Under the pieces are notes generated by a model, which worked only from the letters and a program-made list of their open reading frames with translations, did no database searches and was not told the origin of the DNA. Below are positions 4,897 through 8,562 of a DNA stretch of 8,562 bases, piece by piece. Source of the stretch: an uncultured Clostridia bacterium (lineage in GTDB: Bacteria; Bacillota; Clostridia; Oscillospirales; Acutalibacteraceae); the NCBI GenBank assembly GCA_946628455.1, contig CAMOWP010000075.1, forward strand, positions 1-8,562, in the 5' to 3' direction. Each line of letters starts with the position of its first letter. The first letter of the stretch is position 1. Both the position numbers and the translations under genes were made by a program.

Positions 4897-6654
4897 ATGA
4901 AAATCAAAAATAACCATCCTTCTCCTCAGTTTGCAAGAGAAAGCATTGTGCTTCTCAACGGAGAATGGGAATTCAATTATGAAAAAAGAAAAAGCAAGGT
5001 TAGATTCAGCAAGGATTACACGCTGGCAAAAAGGCTGCTTAAGGAAAACAGCTTTCCGTATAAAATAAACGTTCCCTTCTGCCCTGAAAGCGAGCTTTCG
5101 GGAATCGGCTTTACGGGCTTTATTTCAAGAGTTATGTACAGAAAAGCTGTTAACATCAAAAAGAACGGCAACCGCGTTTTTCTCAATATCGGTGCGGCTG
5201 ATTACCTGACTACAGTGCTTGTAAACGGAATCCCCTGCGGGAGGCACAAGGGCGGCTACACGCCGATTTCTCTTGAAATTACCGACGCTGTAAAGGACGG
5301 CGAAAACGAGATATTCATATTATGCGAGGACGACGTTAAGAATTCCCTTATCTGCCGCGGAAAGCAGAGCGAGGAGCTTTTGAGCCACGGCTGCGATTAT
5401 ACGCGAACAACGGGAATCTGGCAGGACGTATATATTGAATACAAGCCGCAGAATTACATAAAGAGCATTAAGCTTTACCCCGACCCTGACAACGGAATTC
5501 TTACTGTTTTCGCACAGCTTGAGGGCTCGGGAAACCTTTGTGCCGAAGCGTTTTACAACGAAAAAGCTGTTGGCAAAGAAAGCCTCAATTCTACAAACGG
5601 CACAGCCGTTTTACAGCTTAAGCTCGACGAGATTCACCTTTGGGAGCTTGGAAACGGCAGGCTTTACGATTTGAAGCTGACATTTGGAGACGACGCCGTT
5701 TACAGCTATTTCGGGCTCAGAAGTGTTAAGCTTGAAAATATGAAATTCTTCCTCAATAACAAGAGCGTTTTTATGCGGCTTGTGCTTGACCAGGGCTTCT
5801 ACCCAAAGGGCATTTACACGCCTGAAAACGATGAAGAAAGGCTTGCTGACATAAGGCTTTCAATGAAGCTCGGCTTCAACGGTGCAAGGCTTCATCAGAA
5901 GGTGTTCGAGCCGCGCTATCTCTATCTTTGCGACAGAGAGGGTTATATGGTCTGGGGCGAATATCCCAACTGGGGACTTGATTATTCGGACCCGAGAGCA
6001 GTTGACATTTTCCTTGCAGAATGGGGTGAAGCGCTTGAGAGAGATTTCAACCACCCGTCAATTATCGGCTGGTGCCCTTTTAACGAGACCTGGGATTATA
6101 AGGGCAGAAAGCAATACGACCCGCTGCTTGCAGCTGTATATGACTACACGAAGGCTGTTGATTCGACCCGCCCGTGCATCGACACAAGCGGAAACTTCCA
6201 CGTTAAAACTGATATTTATGACCTTCACGATTACAGATACGACCCCGAGGAATTCAAAAAAAGCTTTGACAGATTTGTTACAGAGAACTATCTATACGAG
6301 CACGTTCTGCTTGACAATAAAAACCGTCAAGTATATAATGGAGAGCCTGTATTCATCAGCGAATACGGCGGAATCAAGTGGGAGTCTGACAAGGCGCATA
6401 AATCCTGGGGCTACGGCGTGGACGTAAAGACAGAAGAGGAGTTCCTTGAGCGCTACGCAGGGCTTACAAAAGCCATTATTGACAACCCGAAATTATTCGG
6501 CTTCTGCTACACTCAGCTTTATGACATTGAGCAGGAGCAAAACGGGCTTGTAACATATACAAGAAAACCGAAATTCAGCGAGAAAACATATAAAAAAATC
6601 AGAGCCGTAAACACTCTTACGGCTGCTGTTGAAAAAGATGAAAGCGAAGGTTAA
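4897..6654 (+). CDS. Glycoside hydrolase family 2 enzyme (beta-galactosidase/beta-glucuronidase superfamily), cytoplasmic
   Basis: GH2 enzymes remove terminal beta-linked sugars by a retaining mechanism. The 585-residue product is close to bacterial beta-glucuronidases in length and much shorter than LacZ. The domains are an N-terminal sugar-binding jelly roll (about 13-183, with the typical TRTTGIWQDV at 169-178), an immunoglobulin-like domain (about 186-276) and a TIM barrel (about 278-575). The likely acid/base is E397 in NHPSIIGWCPFNET, and the likely nucleophile is E489 in PVFISEYGG. The substrate strand reads GFNGARLHQK (327-336) instead of the classical N-x-x-R-x-S-H-Y-P, and I see no clear N-x-K glucuronate motif after the nucleophile, so the sugar specificity is not assigned. 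No signal peptide is present, so the substrate must be imported or made inside the cell. GGGG at 4886-4889 is a plausible ribosome site. It is divergent from ilvB and ends 8 bases before ychF, but no sugar transporter or regulator is nearby. Confidence 0.92.
   Translation: MKIKNNHPSPQFARESIVLLNGEWEFNYEKRKSKVRFSKDYTLAKRLLKENSFPYKINVPFCPESELSGIGFTGFISRVMYRKAVNIKKNGNRVFLNIGAADYLTTVLVNGIPCGRHKGGYTPISLEITDAVKDGENEIFILCEDDVKNSLICRGKQSEELLSHGCDYTRTTGIWQDVYIEYKPQNYIKSIKLYPDPDNGILTVFAQLEGSGNLCAEAFYNEKAVGKESLNSTNGTAVLQLKLDEIHLWELGNGRLYDLKLTFGDDAVYSYFGLRSVKLENMKFFLNNKSVFMRLVLDQGFYPKGIYTPENDEERLADIRLSMKLGFNGARLHQKVFEPRYLYLCDREGYMVWGEYPNWGLDYSDPRAVDIFLAEWGEALERDFNHPSIIGWCPFNETWDYKGRKQYDPLLAAVYDYTKAVDSTRPCIDTSGNFHVKTDIYDLHDYRYDPEEFKKSFDRFVTENYLYEHVLLDNKNRQVYNGEPVFISEYGGIKWESDKAHKSWGYGVDVKTEEEFLERYAGLTKAIIDNPKLFGFCYTQLYDIEQEQNGLVTYTRKPKFSEKTYKKIRAVNTLTAAVEKDESEG
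6585..6624 (-). terminator. Possible antisense terminator inside the 3' end of the GH2 gene
   Basis: A perfect 8-bp inverted repeat AGCCGTAA (6603-6610) and TTACGGCT (6617-6624) encloses six bases. Read on the minus strand it is followed within three bases by seven consecutive T residues (6598-6592), the layout of a rho-independent terminator. On the plus strand no T run follows, so it should not stop GH2-ychF transcription. The bases also encode the GH2 C-terminus (RAVNTLTAA), so it may be coincidental. Confidence 0.35.
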
Positions 6655-6662
6655 AGCAAAGA

Positions 6663-7757
6663 ATGAAACTTGGAATGGTAGGTCTGCCAAACGTTGGCAA
6701 AAGCACACTATTTAACGCAATCACAAACGCGGGAGCACAAAGCGCAAACTATCCGTTTTGCACTATTGAGCCAAATGTGGGAATGGTATCAGTTCCCGAC
6801 GAGAGGCTTGATAAGCTCGCAGAGATGTACAACCCCGATAAATTCACGCCCGCAACAATAGAATTTGTTGACATTGCAGGGCTTGTAAAGGGCGCAAGCA
6901 ACGGCGAGGGGCTCGGAAACAAGTTCCTTTCGCACATCAGAGAGGTTGACGCAATTATTCACGTTGTGCGCTGCTTTGATAACGATGACATAACGCACGT
7001 TGACGGCAGCATTGACCCGAAGAGGGATATTGAAACTATCAACCTTGAGCTGATTCTTTCAGACCTTGACATCCTTCAGAGACGCGTTGATTCAAGGAAA
7101 AAAGCAATGAAGGGCGACAAGACGATTGCAAACGAGGTTGCTTTTCTTGAAAGGCTTGTAAGCGAGATGGAAGCGGGCAAGACAGCGCGCGCTGTTGAGA
7201 TTTCAGAGGACGAGGCTGAATACCTTAAGGAGGTTGCGCTTCTAACAATCAAGCCTGTTATCTACGCCTGCAATATGGGCGAAAACGATTTCATTGACGG
7301 AATAGAAAACAACAAATACTATCAGGCAGTTAAGGCGATTGCAGACGAGGAGGGCGCTGAAACCTTCCCTATCTGCGCAGAGATGGAGGCTGAAATAGCT
7401 GAGCTTGACGCAGACGAAAAGGCTATGTTCCTTGAGGATATGGGGCTTGAAACGTCAGGCCTTGACAGACTTATCAAAAAGAGCTATTCGCTTTTAGGCC
7501 TTATTAGCTACCTCACCGCAGGCAAGCCTGAGGTCAGGGCGTGGACAATAAAAAAAGGCACTAAGGCTCCGCAGGCTGCAGGTAAGATTCATACAGACTT
7601 CGAGCGCGGCTTCATCAGAGCCGAGGTTGTTGCTTACGATGACCTTATGAGATGCGGCACAATGGCTGCCGCTAAAGAACAGGGTCTTGTTCGCAGCGAA
7701 GGTAAAGAATACGTTATGAAGGACGGAGATATTGTTTTATTTAGATTCAATGTTTAA
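6663..7757 (+). CDS. ychF: Redox-regulated ATPase YchF (Obg-like, HAS-type P-loop NTPase)
   Basis: YchF/OLA1 is a near-universal ribosome-associated P-loop NTPase that prefers ATP and has been linked to translation and stress responses. Its exact role is still debated. The 364-residue product is the usual size. It shows G1 GLPNVGKST (7-15), G3 DIAGLVKGAS (70-79) with a hydrophobic residue after the glycine where Ras has its catalytic glutamine, and G4 NMGE (204-207) in place of NKxD, which explains ATP preference. A coiled-coil insert (about 128-175) and a C-terminal TGS domain (about 280-364, ending DGDIVLFRFNV) complete the family layout. The start begins MKLGMVGLPNVGKS as in homologues. 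The ribosome site is weak (GAAGG at 6646-6650, overlapping the GH2 end). With only 8 bases between them, the two genes are probably cotranscribed. That pairing is unusual, since ychF often sits near pth. Confidence 0.97.
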   Translation: MKLGMVGLPNVGKSTLFNAITNAGAQSANYPFCTIEPNVGMVSVPDERLDKLAEMYNPDKFTPATIEFVDIAGLVKGASNGEGLGNKFLSHIREVDAIIHVVRCFDNDDITHVDGSIDPKRDIETINLELILSDLDILQRRVDSRKKAMKGDKTIANEVAFLERLVSEMEAGKTARAVEISEDEAEYLKEVALLTIKPVIYACNMGENDFIDGIENNKYYQAVKAIADEEGAETFPICAEMEAEIAELDADEKAMFLEDMGLETSGLDRLIKKSYSLLGLISYLTAGKPEVRAWTIKKGTKAPQAAGKIHTDFERGFIRAEVVAYDDLMRCGTMAAAKEQGLVRSEGKEYVMKDGDIVLFRFNV

Positions 7758-7833
7758 AATATGTTAAATCCGTGATTTATAATAAAAAATCTATGGTAAT
7801 TGTTGTAAAAATGTCTAATTTTATTAAAAACAG

Positions 7834-7848
7834 TTGACTATTTGTCAA
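7834..7848. repeat. Inverted repeat overlapping the -35 box of the sigma factor promoter
   Basis: TTGAC (7834-7838) and GTCAA (7844-7848) form an exact inverted repeat around five bases. A second overlapping palindrome, ATTTG-T-CAAAT, spans 7840-7850. Both cover the -35 box and upper spacer, where a repressor would block RNA polymerase. In B. subtilis sigH is repressed by AbrB, but I cannot match this site to a specific regulator. Confidence 0.4.
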
Positions 7849-7862
7849 ATTTGAGATACTAT
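7834..7862 (+). promoter_or_regulatory. Promoter of the SigH-like sigma factor gene
   Basis: TTGACT (7834-7839) is followed by a 17-base spacer and TACTAT (7857-7862), a good sigma-A type promoter. A start near 7869 gives a leader of about 46 bases to the ATG at 7915, but only about 7 bases to the alternative ATG at 7876. No hairpin with a T run is visible between the ychF stop (7757) and this promoter, so read-through from ychF cannot be excluded. Confidence 0.72.
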
Positions 7863-7900
7863 ATATTTTAAGAAAATGTCACAGAGAGAGCAAATACACG

Positions 7901-7905
7901 AGGAG
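7901..7905 (+). promoter_or_regulatory. Ribosome binding site fixing the sigma factor start
   Basis: AGGAG lies 9 bases upstream of the ATG at 7915. The upstream in-frame ATG at 7876 has only AAGAAA before it and would sit almost at the 5' end of the predicted transcript. This site therefore favours the shorter protein. Confidence 0.7.
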
Positions 7906-7914
7906 AATGCATCT

Positions 7915-8466
7915 ATGGATGAAGAAGCTCTTCTCCGAAAGGCAAAAGAGGGTAATTCCAATGCGACTGACAAATTAATAATCCGATACCGAAGCGATGT
8001 TGAGGCTATTGCAATGAAATATATCGCTTCGCCGCTTGAAAAGGACGATTTAACCCAGGAGGGTATGATCGGATTATTGGCTGCAATTAAATCTTACAGT
8101 AATGAAAAAGGGGCAAAATTCAAAACTTACGCGTCCCGCTGTATAGATAATTCAATCAAAACGGCTCTAAAGAAGCTGTCAAGAATGAAAGATATTCCCC
8201 AGTCAAACATAGTTGCCCTTGATGACGACATTTTTGAAAATCAGTTCAGCTTAAGTGCAGAAGACGAATATCTTGCAAAGGAAAGCGTTCAGGCTTTATC
8301 GGATATTCTGTACGAAGAACTTTCTCGTTTTGAAAACGAAGTACTAAGGCTCTATATCGTTGGTTGTTCATACAACGAGATAGCTGACAAACTCGGCAAG
8401 AATACTAAGGCGATAGATAACGCAATTCAGCGTATTCGCAAGAAACTCAGTGGAGTTGCTTATTGA
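7915..8466 (+). CDS. sigH: SigH-like (sigma-30/Spo0H type) RNA polymerase sigma-70 family factor
   Basis: SigH directs RNA polymerase to stationary-phase, competence and early sporulation genes in spore-forming Firmicutes. From the ATG at 7915 the product has 183 residues; a start at 7876 would add 13. Region 2 includes DDLTQEGMIGLLAAIKSY (about 44-61, core binding) and KFKTYASRCIDNSIKTALK (about 68-86, -10 recognition). A segment MKDIPQSNIVALDDDIFE resembles the KHIPLNSYASLDKPIFDE stretch of B. subtilis SigH. Region 3 is essentially absent. Region 4 ends in a helix-turn-helix, SYNEIADKLGKNTKAIDNAI (152-171), again closely like the SigH IDNALQRVKRKL segment. B. subtilis SigH is about 218 residues, so this one is somewhat short at both ends. 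The gene has its own promoter, is monocistronic on its left side, and is separated from the next gene by at least 96 bases. It could instead be a related non-sporulation paralogue, so the symbol is moderately certain. Confidence 0.85.
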   Translation: MDEEALLRKAKEGNSNATDKLIIRYRSDVEAIAMKYIASPLEKDDLTQEGMIGLLAAIKSYSNEKGAKFKTYASRCIDNSIKTALKKLSRMKDIPQSNIVALDDDIFENQFSLSAEDEYLAKESVQALSDILYEELSRFENEVLRLYIVGCSYNEIADKLGKNTKAIDNAIQRIRKKLSGVAY

Positions 8467-8562
8467 ATATTTCCCCAGCATCACGGTTTTGATTTTGCTA
8501 ACACTGCTAACGTAAACATTAAAACCACTTTTCCCCCGGCAAAATCTTTAGAGAGGTAGAAA
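8467..8562 (+). other. Non-coding 3' region with repeats and a probable ribosome site for a gene beyond the window
   Basis: No open frame of note is visible. TGCTAAC occurs twice (8496-8502 and 8505-8511), and GGTTTT (8485-8490) could pair with AAAACC (8521-8526) across 30 bases, a weak structure without a T run and so not a convincing terminator. GAGAGG at 8551-8556 has the position and composition of a Shine-Dalgarno site whose start codon would fall just outside the window. If so, the next gene is read in the same direction. Confidence 0.4.

Noticed and set aside
5882..6427. Open frame of 181 codons on the plus strand inside the GH2 gene
   Set aside because: It lies in another frame of the GH2 catalytic domain and its composition is Arg/Thr-rich as expected of an out-of-frame shadow; the GH2 frame carries all the family motifs.
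7766..7786. Small hairpin AAATC-CGT-GATTT after ychF (about 7774-7786) as a ychF terminator
   Set aside because: The stem has only five weak pairs and is followed by A-rich rather than T-rich sequence on the plus strand, so it does not qualify as a rho-independent terminator.
8485..8526. GGTTTT/AAAACC pairing downstream of the sigma factor as a terminator
   Set aside because: It has six pairs across a 30-base loop and no T run follows; it is too weak to call.
1..8562. Defence island, mobile element or novel multi-gene system
   Set aside because: All genes but one are recognised housekeeping or metabolic families with uniform codon use. No integrase, transposase, toxin-antitoxin pair, terminal repeats or CRISPR repeats were seen.

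Overview
The window looks like an ordinary chromosomal segment of a low-to-mid GC anaerobic Firmicute of class Clostridia, probably an Oscillospirales/Ruminococcaceae-type gut bacterium. This is inferred from a SigH-type sporulation/stationary-phase sigma factor, a ruvC-ruvA-ruvB gene order, strong purine-rich Shine-Dalgarno sites and a cytoplasmic family 2 glycosidase. No phage, transposon, CRISPR, tRNA or rRNA signature was seen.

Left half (minus strand). Two transcription units lie head to tail. An ilvB-ilvN operon encodes both subunits of acetolactate synthase and carries a small uncharacterised gene as its last member. It starts from a near-consensus promoter (TTGACA-17-TAAAAT) at about 4840 and ends in a clear rho-independent terminator at 2141-2174, whose stem contains the stop codon of the last gene. 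Immediately beyond, an extended -10 promoter (TTGCAT-17-TATAAT) starts the ruvC-ruvA-ruvB unit for Holliday-junction branch migration and resolution. ruvC and ruvA overlap by 4 bases, and ruvB runs off the left edge without its last few dozen codons.

Right half (plus strand). Across a 136-bp divergent intergenic region from ilvB lies a 585-residue GH2 glycosidase. It is followed after 8 bases by ychF, a universally conserved ATPase of the Obg/HAS class. A 157-bp gap upstream of the preferred sigma-factor start holds a well-formed promoter (TTGACT-17-TACTAT) overlaid by an inverted repeat, then a SigH-like sigma factor. The last 96 bases are non-coding and end in a purine-rich sequence that looks like the ribosome binding site of a gene just outside the window.

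Two start codons are revised inward using promoter and ribosome-binding-site positions: ruvC at 2058 and the sigma factor at 7915. No convincing new multi-gene system was found. The most open items are the small gene after ilvN, the repeats at the ilvB and sigma-factor promoters, and the specificity of the GH2 enzyme.
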